This document shows, in pieces, positions 1 through 7,464 of a stretch of DNA of 37,237 nt. The translations under genes were made by a program, and so were the position numbers. The notes below the pieces were generated by a model. It worked only from the letters and a program-made list of their open reading frames with translations. It ran no database searches and was not told where the DNA came from. Position 1 is the first letter of the stretch; the number at the start of each line of letters is the position of its first letter. The DNA lies in assembly GCA_017501495.1 (NCBI GenBank), contig JAFVWV010000085.1:1-37237 (forward strand), in the 5' to 3' direction. The stretch comes from Bacteroidales bacterium. GTDB lineage: Bacteria > Bacteroidota > Bacteroidia > Bacteroidales > P3.

Positions 1-12
1 AAAAAAACTGAT

Positions 13-825
13 ATGAACGGCTCAAAAAAGAATGTGGTCATCCTGGCGGCGGGCGACTTCCCGACGCACCCTGTGCCGCTGTGCGCCCTGCGCGAGGCCG
101 ACTTCGTGGTCTGCTGCGACTCGGCGTATTGCCGATTTTCCATTTTCAATTCTCAATTCTCCATTCCCTTTGTGGTCGTCGGCGACGGCGACTCGCTGTC
201 CGAGTCCGACAAGCGTGCCTTGGGCGACCGCTGGGTGCACGTGGACGAGCAGGACTACAACGACCTGCACAAGGCCATGGCCTGGGTTATGAGTGGAAAG
301 TGGAAAGCGGAAAGTGGAGAGTGGAAAGCGGAAAGTGGAAAGTGGAAAGCGGAAAGTGGAGAGTGGAAAGTGGAAAGTGGAAAGTGGAAAGCGGAAAGCG
401 GAAAGTGGAAAGCGGAAAGCGGAAAGAGCATGGATGCGTCAGCCAACTCTCCACTTTCCACTTTCCACTTTCAACTTCTCGGCGCCACCGGCCGCCGCGA
501 GGACCACACGCTGGGCAATATCTCCTACCTTGTCACCTTCGGCGAGGAATACCCCGGCATAGACCTTGAGATGCTGACCGACCACGGGCGCTTCACGGCC
601 TTCCGCGGCTGCCGCCGCTTCGACACCTTCCCGCGCCAGCAGGTCTCTGTCTTCAGCATGGACCCCGAGCAGCAGGTGAGCGGCAGCGGTCTCAAGTGGC
701 CGCTCGACGGCATGCGCATACGCCGCTGGTGGCAGGCCACATTGAACGAAGCCCTCGCCGACAGCGTTGAGCTGCGCAGCGAGGGCTGGCTGGTGCTTTT
801 CCGCACCTATGACCCGAAGGTCTGA
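13..825 (+). CDS. thiN: Thiamine pyrophosphokinase with repeat-encoded insertion
   Basis: Transfers pyrophosphate from ATP to thiamine to make thiamine diphosphate in the cytoplasm. Recognised by GDGDS (residues 58-62, the acidic nucleotide/Mg site), the [11 protein letters not shown] stretch near 78-88 and [13 protein letters not shown] (157-169, thiamine-side loop). The family is usually about 210 residues; this one is 270. The surplus is residues 94-154, where a 7-residue motif (KWKAESG and variants) repeats, encoded by a 7-bp tandem array and its inverted arm. A second low-complexity segment ([10 protein letters not shown], 42-51) lies before GDGDS. The frame stays open across both, so the gene may still be functional, but the enzyme has a long charged loop between its N-terminal and middle motifs. 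The ATG at 13 is the only start giving the complete N-terminal [10 protein letters not shown] strand; the region upstream is off the window. It converges on the next gene with a 2-bp gap. Confidence 0.85.
   Translation: MNGSKKNVVILAAGDFPTHPVPLCALREADFVVCCDSAYCRFSIFNSQFSIPFVVVGDGDSLSESDKRALGDRWVHVDEQDYNDLHKAMAWVMSGKWKAESGEWKAESGKWKAESGEWKVESGKWKAESGKWKAESGKSMDASANSPLSTFHFQLLGATGRREDHTLGNISYLVTFGEEYPGIDLEMLTDHGRFTAFRGCRRFDTFPRQQVSVFSMDPEQQVSGSGLKWPLDGMRIRRWWQATLNEALADSVELRSEGWLVLFRTYDPKV
134..168 (+). repeat. Low-complexity TTTTCAATTCTCAATTCTC-like tract inside thiN
   Basis: A pyrimidine-rich degenerate tandem tract built on CAATTCT/CATTTTC steps encodes [10 protein letters not shown]. It is unlike the surrounding GC-rich coding sequence. 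It lies in the same gene as the larger 7-bp array and resembles the short iterated tracts usually seen between genes. Whether it is a true insertion needs an orthologue alignment. Confidence 0.45.
293..479 (+). repeat. 7-bp tandem array with inverted arm inside thiN
   Basis: Positions 293-425 hold 19 uninterrupted units of 7 bp with consensus GYGGARA (GTGGAAA, GCGGAAA, GTGGAGA). A 21-22 nt spacer follows, then about four units in the opposite orientation (TTTCCAC type, 447-479), so the transcript could fold into a long hairpin. No stop occurs in any forward frame across the units. Because 7 is not a multiple of 3, gain or loss of one or two units would frameshift thiN, while a change of three units would be silent in frame. 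Confidence 0.9.
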
Positions 826-827
826 AT

Positions 828-1538
828 TCAGAACTTGAAGGTCACACCGATGGTGATATTTCTCCAGTATTCGTCGATGCTGTTTTCGAGCAGGTCGAGT
901 TGCAGGCCGTTGCTGCTGTTGGAGTAGACCACGCCGTTGTCGAGGCGTGTCTCCTTGCGGTTGCTGTATATCCAGCCGAGGAGGTTGAAGTTGAAGTCGA
1001 TGTTCACGTGCTTGTCGAGTTCGTAGGAGATGCCGGGCTTGATGGTGAGGTCGAAGGTCTGCAGCTTGGCGTCGTAGGCACCGGCACCCGGTGCTGCCGG
1101 TGCGCCGCCCACGCCGGGTGTGGCTCCGGGACCGGGGTTCATGTATCTGGGCGAATAGCCGAACAAGGCTTCGGCCTCGGCAAAGAGAATCCAGCGCTTG
1201 TAGCGCACGATGTTGAAGTGGACGTACGGTCCTACGCGGTAGGTGCGCTTCGTGCCGATGTCGGCCAGCGTGCCGGTGGCGTCGAGTTCATAGCGGTGGT
1301 CGAGGGAGAAGCCGTAGGTGAGACCCACGCGCCAGCGGTCGTTGATGTTGTAGCCAACGAAAGGCTCGATGCGGTACTCGCGCAGCTTGTTGGTAACATC
1401 GTCGCCCGTTTTGTCGGTGCTTTGGTTGAAATGGCCCGTTCCGCCGACGACCCATTTGTAATTGTTGTTGTCTTGTGCTTGTGCGCCTATGGCCATAAAC
1501 ATAAAGGCCACTGCCAGTGTCAATAGTGCTTTTTTCAT
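828..1538 (-). CDS. Outer-membrane beta-barrel protein
   Basis: Signal peptide MKKALLTLAVAFMFMAIGAQAQ is followed by alternating amphipathic strands (for example YRIEPFVGYNINDRWRVGLTYGF), and the protein ends in ...ITIGVTFKF, the C-terminal aromatic typical of outer-membrane barrels. At 236 residues it matches small OmpW/OmpA-barrel-like porins of Bacteroidetes, but no specific ligand or family can be named. A Gly/Ala/Pro-rich stretch (GPGATPGVGGAPAAPGAGA, around residues 131-150) is probably a surface loop. It lies 30 bp downstream of purD in the same direction and may be read through from ribBA-purD. No clear TAnnTTTG box is visible directly before it. Confidence 0.75.
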   Translation of the reverse strand: MKKALLTLAVAFMFMAIGAQAQDNNNYKWVVGGTGHFNQSTDKTGDDVTNKLREYRIEPFVGYNINDRWRVGLTYGFSLDHRYELDATGTLADIGTKRTYRVGPYVHFNIVRYKRWILFAEAEALFGYSPRYMNPGPGATPGVGGAPAAPGAGAYDAKLQTFDLTIKPGISYELDKHVNIDFNFNLLGWIYSNRKETRLDNGVVYSNSSNGLQLDLLENSIDEYWRNITIGVTFKF

Positions 1539-1568
1539 TTGTAGTATGTATAAAAGGTTAGAATTTCT

Positions 1569-2858
1569 TCATTGACCGATCATCAGTTTCAGCAGGTCTT
1601 GGCCAATGTCGCGGCGGTTGTACTTGCCCTCCCAGTTGATGTCGGCGGCGCGGTTGTAGCTTTTGAGCAGCGCTTCGGGCAGGGTGGGGGCCAGGGCGGT
1701 GGTGCAGATGACGCGGCCGCCGTTGGTCAGCAGGCGTCCGTCGGCGTTCTTGGTGCCGCAGTGGAACACCTGCACATCCTCGATGTCGGTGCCGAGGGAT
1801 ATCTCTTTGCCCTTCTTGTAGCTCTCGGGGTAGCCGCCAGCCACCATCATGACGCAGGCTGCGGTGCGGCTGTCGACGCTGAGCGAGCATTCGTCAAGGG
1901 TGCCTTGGGCGGTGTGCTCGAAGAGTTCGACCACATCGCTCTTCAGGCGCGGGAAGACGCTCTCGGTCTCGGGGTCGCCCATGCGCACGTTGTATTCGAT
2001 GACGTAGGGGTCGCCGCCGCAGTTCATCAGTCCCACGAAGATGAAGCCGCGGTAGTCTATCTTCTCGTCGCGCAGACCGCGCACGGTGGGTTTCACGATG
2101 CGGTCTTCGACCTTCTTCATGAAAGCCTTGTCGGCAAAGGGCACGGGGCTGACGGAGCCCATGCCGCCGGTGTTGAGGCCGGTGTCGCCCTCGCCGATAC
2201 GCTTGTAGTCCTTGGCCGAGGGCAGCAGCAGGTAGTGCTGGCCGTCGGTGAGCACAAAGACGCTGAGCTCGATGCCGCTGAGGTACTCCTCGATGACTAC
2301 GCTGGCCGAAGCGGCGCCGAACTTGCCGCCCAGCATTTCGCGCAGGTGGGCCTTGGCGGTGGCCAGGTCGTCTTCGATAAGCACGCCTTTGCCAGCGGCC
2401 AGGCCGTCGGCCTTGAGCACGTAGGGCGCCTGCAGGCTGTCGAGGAAAGCCTCGGCTTCGCTGAGGGTGTCGGCGGTGAAGGTCTGGTAACGGGCGGTGG
2501 GTATCTTGTGGCGCGTCATGAAGGCTTTGGCATAGTCTTTGCTGCCTTCGAGCATGGCTCCCTGTCGGCTGGGTCCCACGACCATCACGTCGCGCAGGGC
2601 TGGCGTCTGGGCGAAGTAGTCGGCTATGCCGGCCACCAGCGGCGCCTCAGGTCCCACAACAAGCATCTGCACATGGTTGCTCAATACGAAGGCACCCACC
2701 TCGGCAAAGTCCTCGGGGTTGAGATTCACGTTGGTGCCCACCATGGCTGTGCCGGCGTTGCCGGGAGCTATGAAGAGTTGTGTACAGCGACGGCTTTGTG
2801 CCAGTTTGCAGGCTATGGCGTGTTCGCGGCCGCCCGATCCGAGGAGGAGTATGTTCAT
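1569..2858 (-). CDS. purD: Phosphoribosylamine--glycine ligase (GAR synthetase)
   Basis: Second step of de novo purine synthesis: joins 5-phosphoribosylamine and glycine using ATP in the cytoplasm. N-terminal MNILLLGSGGREHAIACKL is the PurD signature. The ATP-grasp core follows (PYVLKADGLAAGKGVLI, residues about 145-161; VVIEEYLSGIELSVF; LNTGGMGSVSP, about 229-239), then FIFVGLMNCGGDPYVIEYNVRMGDPETE carrying the metal-binding Glu and Asn. At 429 residues it is full length. It begins 17 bp after the ribBA stop, so the two are probably cotranscribed. Confidence 0.96.
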   Translation of the reverse strand: MNILLLGSGGREHAIACKLAQSRRCTQLFIAPGNAGTAMVGTNVNLNPEDFAEVGAFVLSNHVQMLVVGPEAPLVAGIADYFAQTPALRDVMVVGPSRQGAMLEGSKDYAKAFMTRHKIPTARYQTFTADTLSEAEAFLDSLQAPYVLKADGLAAGKGVLIEDDLATAKAHLREMLGGKFGAASASVVIEEYLSGIELSVFVLTDGQHYLLLPSAKDYKRIGEGDTGLNTGGMGSVSPVPFADKAFMKKVEDRIVKPTVRGLRDEKIDYRGFIFVGLMNCGGDPYVIEYNVRMGDPETESVFPRLKSDVVELFEHTAQGTLDECSLSVDSRTAACVMMVAGGYPESYKKGKEISLGTDIEDVQVFHCGTKNADGRLLTNGGRVICTTALAPTLPEALLKSYNRAADINWEGKYNRRDIGQDLLKLMIGQ

Positions 2859-2875
2859 ACTTTAAGGTTTAAAGG

Positions 2876-4090
2876 TTATCGGTTGATGTGGAGGTCGTGT
2901 CCCATGCGCTCCTGTTTGGTCTTCAGGTAGCGTTCGTTGTATTTGTTGGGCTCGACGATTATTGGCACTATCTCGGTCACTTCGAGGCCGTAGCCTTCGA
3001 GGCCGGTGCGCTTCACGGGGTTGTTGGTGATGAGGCGCATCTTGCTGACCTTTTGGTCGCGCAGTATCTGTGCGCCGATGCCGTAGTCGCGCTCGTCGGC
3101 TTTGAAGCCGAGCTTGATGTTGGCGTCGACGGTGTCGAAGCCCTGCTCCTGCAGGTGGTAGGCGCGAAGTTTGTTGACCAAGCCTATGCCGCGGCCTTCC
3201 TGGCTCATGTAGGCTATGAGGCCTTTGCCCTCTTTCTCGATCATCTCCATGGCGCGGTGCAGCTGCTCGCCGCAGTCGCACTTGCACGAGCCGAAGATGT
3301 CGCCAGTGGCGCAGCTGCTGTGCACGCGTACCAGCACAGGCTCGCCCTCTTCCCACTCGCCTTTCTTGAGCACCATGTGGGTGTTGCCGTTGTCGAGCTG
3401 GGTGTAGGCTATAAGTTGGAAGTTGCCCCAGCGGGTGGGCAGGAAGACTTCCTGCTCTTTGCGGATAAGCGTCTCGTGGGCAACGCGGTAGGCGATAAGG
3501 TCTTTGATGGTGATTATCTTGAGGCCGAACTTCTTGGCCACTTCCTGCAGCTGTGGCATGCGGGCCATGGTGCCGTCGTCGTTGATAATCTCGATCAGTG
3601 CGCCTGCCGGGTAGAGGCCAGCGAGACGGGCTAGGTCTACGGCAGCCTCGGTGTGGCCGGCACGCACCAGCACGCCGCCGTTGCGGGCGCGCAGGGGGTT
3701 GATGTGGCCGGGGCGGCCGAGCTGGGTGGCTTTGGTGGCGGGGTTGGCCAGAGCGCGGATGGTGCTGGCTCGGTCGTGCATGCTCACGCCAGTCGTGCAG
3801 CCGTCTTCGAGGTTGTCCACGGTGACGGTGAACGGCGTGCCCAGCAGCGATGTGTTGTCGTGCACCTGCATGTCGAGCTGCAGCTCGTGGCAGCGCTCTT
3901 CGGTGATAGGTGCGCAGAGCACTCCGCGTCCGTTTTTGAGCATGAAGTTGACGTGTTCGGCCGTGATTTTTTCGGCCGCCATGATGAAGTCGCCCTCGTT
4001 CTCGCGGTCTTCGTCGTCGACGACGATGACGAATTTGCCTTCGCGGAAGTCCTCGATGGCTTCTTCTATAGTGTTGAGTTTAAAATCCAT
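2876..4090 (-). CDS. ribBA: Bifunctional DHBP synthase / GTP cyclohydrolase II
   Basis: Feeds both branches of riboflavin synthesis. The N-terminal half (about 1-200) is 3,4-dihydroxy-2-butanone-4-phosphate synthase, with DRENEGD (28-34, Mg and substrate site), [10 protein letters not shown] (99-108) and [10 protein letters not shown] (126-135). The C-terminal half is GTP cyclohydrolase II. Its zinc ligands are Cys260, Cys271 and Cys273 ([19 protein letters not shown]), with [14 protein letters not shown] (298-311, catalytic Tyr311) and the later DYGIGAQIL and [13 protein letters not shown]. Both domains keep their catalytic residues, so both activities are expected. It is the first gene of a minus-strand unit with purD and has a -7 box about 30 bp upstream. 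Confidence 0.96.
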   Translation of the reverse strand: MDFKLNTIEEAIEDFREGKFVIVVDDEDRENEGDFIMAAEKITAEHVNFMLKNGRGVLCAPITEERCHELQLDMQVHDNTSLLGTPFTVTVDNLEDGCTTGVSMHDRASTIRALANPATKATQLGRPGHINPLRARNGGVLVRAGHTEAAVDLARLAGLYPAGALIEIINDDGTMARMPQLQEVAKKFGLKIITIKDLIAYRVAHETLIRKEQEVFLPTRWGNFQLIAYTQLDNGNTHMVLKKGEWEEGEPVLVRVHSSCATGDIFGSCKCDCGEQLHRAMEMIEKEGKGLIAYMSQEGRGIGLVNKLRAYHLQEQGFDTVDANIKLGFKADERDYGIGAQILRDQKVSKMRLITNNPVKRTGLEGYGLEVTEIVPIIVEPNKYNERYLKTKQERMGHDLHINR

Positions 4091-4121
4091 AATGTATTAT
4101 ACTTCTCTTTTTTCTTGGGTG

Positions 4122-4129
4122 CAAATATA
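4122..4129 (-). promoter_or_regulatory. -7 box (TATATTTG) for ribBA-purD
   Basis: Read on the minus strand, TATATTTG matches the Bacteroidetes TAnnTTTG element and lies about 30 nt before the ribBA start. No clear -33 TTTG is seen 19-21 nt further up. It is divergent from the peptidase promoter 40 bp away. Confidence 0.6.
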
Positions 4130-4160
4130 CAAAAAAATATATTATTCCGACTTTTTTGAG

Positions 4161-4168
4161 TACCTTTG
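4161..4168 (+). promoter_or_regulatory. -7 box (TACCTTTG) for the M1 peptidase
   Basis: TACCTTTG fits TAnnTTTG and sits 18 nt before the ATG at 4187, which predicts a very short 5' leader. No good -33 element is visible. Confidence 0.6.
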
Positions 4169-4186
4169 CAATCATAAAATATCGTC

Positions 4187-6490
4187 ATGAAAGATATAAA
4201 GCACTTATTGACAGCTCTATTGCTTGTTGCGGCACCTTTTGTTGCCACCGCCCAAAGCACCGACAGCGTCGATGTCAGAGACTACGACGTGAGCCTCGAC
4301 TTCAGTTCGGGACTTCCGTACCGTGGCCATGCCGTGGTGAGCCTCAGTCTGCTGCGGCCATGCCAAAGTATAGGCCTGGAGCTTATAGGAACTGTGGATT
4401 CTGTTTTTGTCGACGGCCAACGCCTGGCCACGCCCAACATTAGCGAGATACCCGCCGCGGATCGCCCTGCGGGGCAGGAGTTCGAAGTGGAGGTCTATTA
4501 TCGCCTCAACGGCTATGTGGAGAGTTCCGGTTGGGGCGGACTGCACGTGGAGAGCGGTATGACCTACAATCTTGGCGTTGGTTTCGGCATCAACCCCCAC
4601 TGTGTTGGCAGGGCTGTCTTTCCCTGTCGCGACAGTTTCACCGATAAAGCCACCTACACTCTGCGCATCACTGCCAAAGAGAATTGGAGCGCCGAATGCA
4701 GCGGTGTGTTGCAGAGCCGCACCATGGATGCCAACCAGATGGAGCATAGCGTATGGCGTATCGACCAGCCGGTGTGCACCTATCTTGTAGGCATCAGTCA
4801 GGCTCCTTTCAGCCGCCTCGATACCACCGCCGGCGGATATCCTCTGACCATCGGCTATACCGATGCGCAGAACATCAATACCGTGCGTCGCGTCTTTGCG
4901 CTGCTCGACACCGTGGTGCCGATGTTCGAGCGGTGTTTCGGCCCCTACCGCTGGCACCGCATAGGCTATATACCCACTTCGCGCGGTTCGATGGAGCATG
5001 TGAACAATATAGCCTTGGCCTATCAAGCCATGGCATCGATGAGCGATGAAGGGCAGAGCACTATAGCCCATGAGTTGGGCCATGCATGGTTCGGCAACCT
5101 GGTCACCTGCCAGACCGAGGGCGACATGTGGATCAACGAGGGTGGCGCCACGTTCTGCAGCGAGGTGGCCCGTGAGGCCACCCATGGCCGAGGCAGTTCG
5201 AATGCATTGTATCAGAAGAATTTGGAGTCGGTGGTGCGTACCACCCACCGCACCGACGGCAACCAATACCGTCCGCTGCATGACATGCCGCACGGTTACA
5301 CCTATGGCAGTACCACTTATGACAAGGGGGCTCTTGTATGGCACTCGCTTCGTGGCCTGATGGGCGACTCTCTCTTCTATGCTTCTATGCGCACCCTCTT
5401 CAGCCGCTGCGCCTTCGGCAACCTCGATGCCTATGCCTTGCGCGACTCGCTTATGGCCTACAGTGGCATGGACCTCACTGACTTTTTCAGGCAGCATGTC
5501 TTCCGGCCCGGTTTTGTCGACTACCGCGCCGAACTGGTGCGCGGCGACAATCCGCAGCGCGTCATGGTGCGCCTGCGCCAGCAGGGTATCGGTACCGACA
5601 GCCTTGTCTCTACCGCCCGCCTGCCGCTGACATTCGTGTCCTATGAGCGCGAGGAACTCATACGGTGGATAGATGCCCAATTCACCGACGATGTGGCCGA
5701 AGTGTGGGTCGACTTGCCATGGGAACCCAGCTATTGCGTGCTCGACCTTGAGTGTGCCGTATCCGATGCAGCCACGGTAGTTCATATCAACACCACTCCC
5801 GACCGCACCTATGCCTACGACGCCGTGCATGCCACTGTGCGGGCCGGCGATGAGTCGCAACCCCTCAATCTGCACATAGAGCACCATTTCGGACATCCAT
5901 ACGACACCGACACTATCGCCGGCATCGTGCGCACCGTGAACCGCTACTGGGTGGTGAACGGCGACCGATGGACAGCCGAAAACATCGAATGTCGCTTCCG
6001 GTTTGTACGTGCCAACAACACCAGCTCTGATTATGCCTACCTCGACCCCGACTTCTATCTGCGGACGCCCACCTACGATTCTATAGCGCTCCTTTGGCGC
6101 CCCAACACCGAGCACCCCTGGCGGGTGATGACGCGCACCAAGAGCGGCAACCGCGACGAGGGTTTCTTGCGTATGCGTAATTTGCGCTGCGGCGAATATA
6201 CCATCGCTGTGGTCGACAGCAACCTTCTCAGCATTGAAGACGCCGAGTCGTCCGACCCCAAGATATGCCTCTTCCCCAACCCCGTGCCTCAGGGCGCAGG
6301 CATCGGTCTCGATGTGCCGACGGAGCAGCCGTTCAGGGTGGAAATATTCGACACTGCCGGTCGAAGGGTGTGGTCTGCAAGCGGCTGTCGTTCAGGACAA
6401 ACCATCCGTCCGAATCTTGTCGCCGGAACATATTTGGTCCGAATTGAAAATAATTTCATATCTTTGCACTCGAATTTGATACAGTTATGA
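4187..6490 (+). CDS. Secreted M1-family zinc metallopeptidase with T9SS type A sorting domain
   Basis: Signal peptide (MKDIKHLLTALLLVAAPFVATAQ), an N-terminal M1 beta domain, then the catalytic domain. Zinc site HELGH (295-299) is followed by Glu318 in WINEGG, the exact HExxH-x18-E spacing, with the catalytic Tyr378 in STTYDKGA. The usual GAMEN exopeptidase motif appears as GSMEH (267-271), which may alter amino-terminus recognition. Residues from about 683 form a T9SS type A sorting domain (ICLFPNPVPQG ... VEIFDTAGRRVW ... LVAGTYLVRIE), so the enzyme should cross the outer membrane by type IX secretion and be anchored or released at the surface. The role is probably peptide scavenging. The stop overlaps the next start by 4 bp (ATGA). 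Confidence 0.92.
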   Translation: MKDIKHLLTALLLVAAPFVATAQSTDSVDVRDYDVSLDFSSGLPYRGHAVVSLSLLRPCQSIGLELIGTVDSVFVDGQRLATPNISEIPAADRPAGQEFEVEVYYRLNGYVESSGWGGLHVESGMTYNLGVGFGINPHCVGRAVFPCRDSFTDKATYTLRITAKENWSAECSGVLQSRTMDANQMEHSVWRIDQPVCTYLVGISQAPFSRLDTTAGGYPLTIGYTDAQNINTVRRVFALLDTVVPMFERCFGPYRWHRIGYIPTSRGSMEHVNNIALAYQAMASMSDEGQSTIAHELGHAWFGNLVTCQTEGDMWINEGGATFCSEVAREATHGRGSSNALYQKNLESVVRTTHRTDGNQYRPLHDMPHGYTYGSTTYDKGALVWHSLRGLMGDSLFYASMRTLFSRCAFGNLDAYALRDSLMAYSGMDLTDFFRQHVFRPGFVDYRAELVRGDNPQRVMVRLRQQGIGTDSLVSTARLPLTFVSYEREELIRWIDAQFTDDVAEVWVDLPWEPSYCVLDLECAVSDAATVVHINTTPDRTYAYDAVHATVRAGDESQPLNLHIEHHFGHPYDTDTIAGIVRTVNRYWVVNGDRWTAENIECRFRFVRANNTSSDYAYLDPDFYLRTPTYDSIALLWRPNTEHPWRVMTRTKSGNRDEGFLRMRNLRCGEYTIAVVDSNLLSIEDAESSDPKICLFPNPVPQGAGIGLDVPTEQPFRVEIFDTAGRRVWSASGCRSGQTIRPNLVAGTYLVRIENNFISLHSNLIQL
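6459..6466 (+). promoter_or_regulatory. Internal -7 box (TATCTTTG) before the barrel gene
   Basis: TATCTTTG lies inside the last codons of the M1 peptidase gene, about 20 nt before the ATG at 6487. TTTG at 6433-6436 is a possible -33 element with slightly long spacing (22 nt). It would let the downstream genes be read independently of the peptidase. Confidence 0.5.
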
Positions 6491-7101
6491 ACAAGATAAA
6501 AATCGTCGTTGCAGTGCTGCTGGCCACTATCGCCACAGGAGCCAGCGCACAGTTTTCCCAACTTGGCCCGAAGAATGAGTTCATGCTCAAAATAGAGGCC
6601 GGATATATGCCTTTCATGGGCCATGTGGGCACCCCAGGCGAATCCGGTTATGTGTTGCGCGACTTCCACAATGGCGCCAACCTCAACGCCATGGCCGGCA
6701 TCAACATCAGCCAGGATTGGTTCCTCGGCGGTGGTCTGGCCTTCCATTATTTCCACAACACCGAGCAAGGCCTCGCTGAGTCGATGATGGGTGCCGGCGT
6801 GTTTGTTGATTTCGATTTCCGGCCCATCTGGAAGGGTGTCATGGGTGTCGACTACCAGCCCACTACCATCAAATGGGCTCCCGAAGTGGGTGCCCGTCTG
6901 GGCGGCAGTCTGCTGCTCAACCACCCCGACTACGGTTCGCCTTTCTCGCCCCTGGCCGAATTCTATGGAGGTATCAACTGGTACTATGCCCACGGTCTGC
7001 GCAACATGGAGCACAACTGGCACTCTTTCTACGCCACCATCGGCATTGCCTATATGCAGCAAGCCGTTTTCCTGCCCATCCGCATCGGCTGGCGTTGGTA
7101 A
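6487..7101 (+). CDS. Small outer-membrane beta-barrel protein
   Basis: 204 residues with signal peptide MNKIKIVVAVLLATIATGASAQ, then alternating beta strands (FMLKIEAGYMPFMGH, FLGGGLAFHYF, APEVGARLGGSLLL, FYATIGIAYMQ) ending in FLPIRIGWRW with a terminal aromatic. This is typical of an 8-strand outer-membrane barrel. No family beyond that is recognised. It starts in a 4-bp overlap with the M1 peptidase stop and has its own likely promoter inside that gene. rbfA follows 18 bp after its stop. Confidence 0.75.
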   Translation: MNKIKIVVAVLLATIATGASAQFSQLGPKNEFMLKIEAGYMPFMGHVGTPGESGYVLRDFHNGANLNAMAGINISQDWFLGGGLAFHYFHNTEQGLAESMMGAGVFVDFDFRPIWKGVMGVDYQPTTIKWAPEVGARLGGSLLLNHPDYGSPFSPLAEFYGGINWYYAHGLRNMEHNWHSFYATIGIAYMQQAVFLPIRIGWRW

Positions 7102-7119
7102 TTCCAAACATCCTCTGCT

Positions 7120-7464
7120 ATGCAATCAACCCGACAGAACAAGATTTGCCATCTTATACAGAAAGACATGGGCGACATCTTCCTGCGCGAGATGAAGCCC
7201 ACGCTTGGCCAGTCGCTTATCACCGTTACCGAGGTGCGCATCACCCCCGACCTCTCGATAGCCCGCATCTATGTTTCCATACTGCCTATCGGCGGGGTGA
7301 GCAAAGACACGGTCATGTCGCTCATCCGCGAGAACACCTCCGACCTGCGCCGCCGCCTCGGCCTGCGCGAAGGCAAGCAACTGCGCATCATTCCGCAACT
7401 CGAGTTCTATCTCGACGACACGCTCGACTATATTGAGAACATAGAGCGCTTGCTCAAGCAATGA
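7120..7464 (+). CDS. rbfA: Ribosome-binding factor A
   Basis: 114 residues, the usual length for RbfA, a KH-fold factor that helps mature the 30S subunit and the 5' end of 16S rRNA and is needed in the cold. N-terminal RQNKICHLIQKDMGDIFLREM, central LITVTEVRITPDLSIARIYVSILP and C-terminal LRIIPQLEFYLDDTLDYIENIERLL match the family pattern. Its stop overlaps the start of the permease gene by 4 bp, a pairing common in Bacteroidetes. Confidence 0.93.
   Translation: MQSTRQNKICHLIQKDMGDIFLREMKPTLGQSLITVTEVRITPDLSIARIYVSILPIGGVSKDTVMSLIRENTSDLRRRLGLREGKQLRIIPQLEFYLDDTLDYIENIERLLKQ

Noticed and set aside
293..425. Possible CRISPR array
   Set aside because: Units are 7 bp, contiguous and without spacers, and they lie inside a coding sequence; no cas genes are near.
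4217..6115. 632-residue open frame on the minus strand
   Set aside because: Antisense shadow of the M1 peptidase gene; no recognisable domain, and codon bias explains the open frame.
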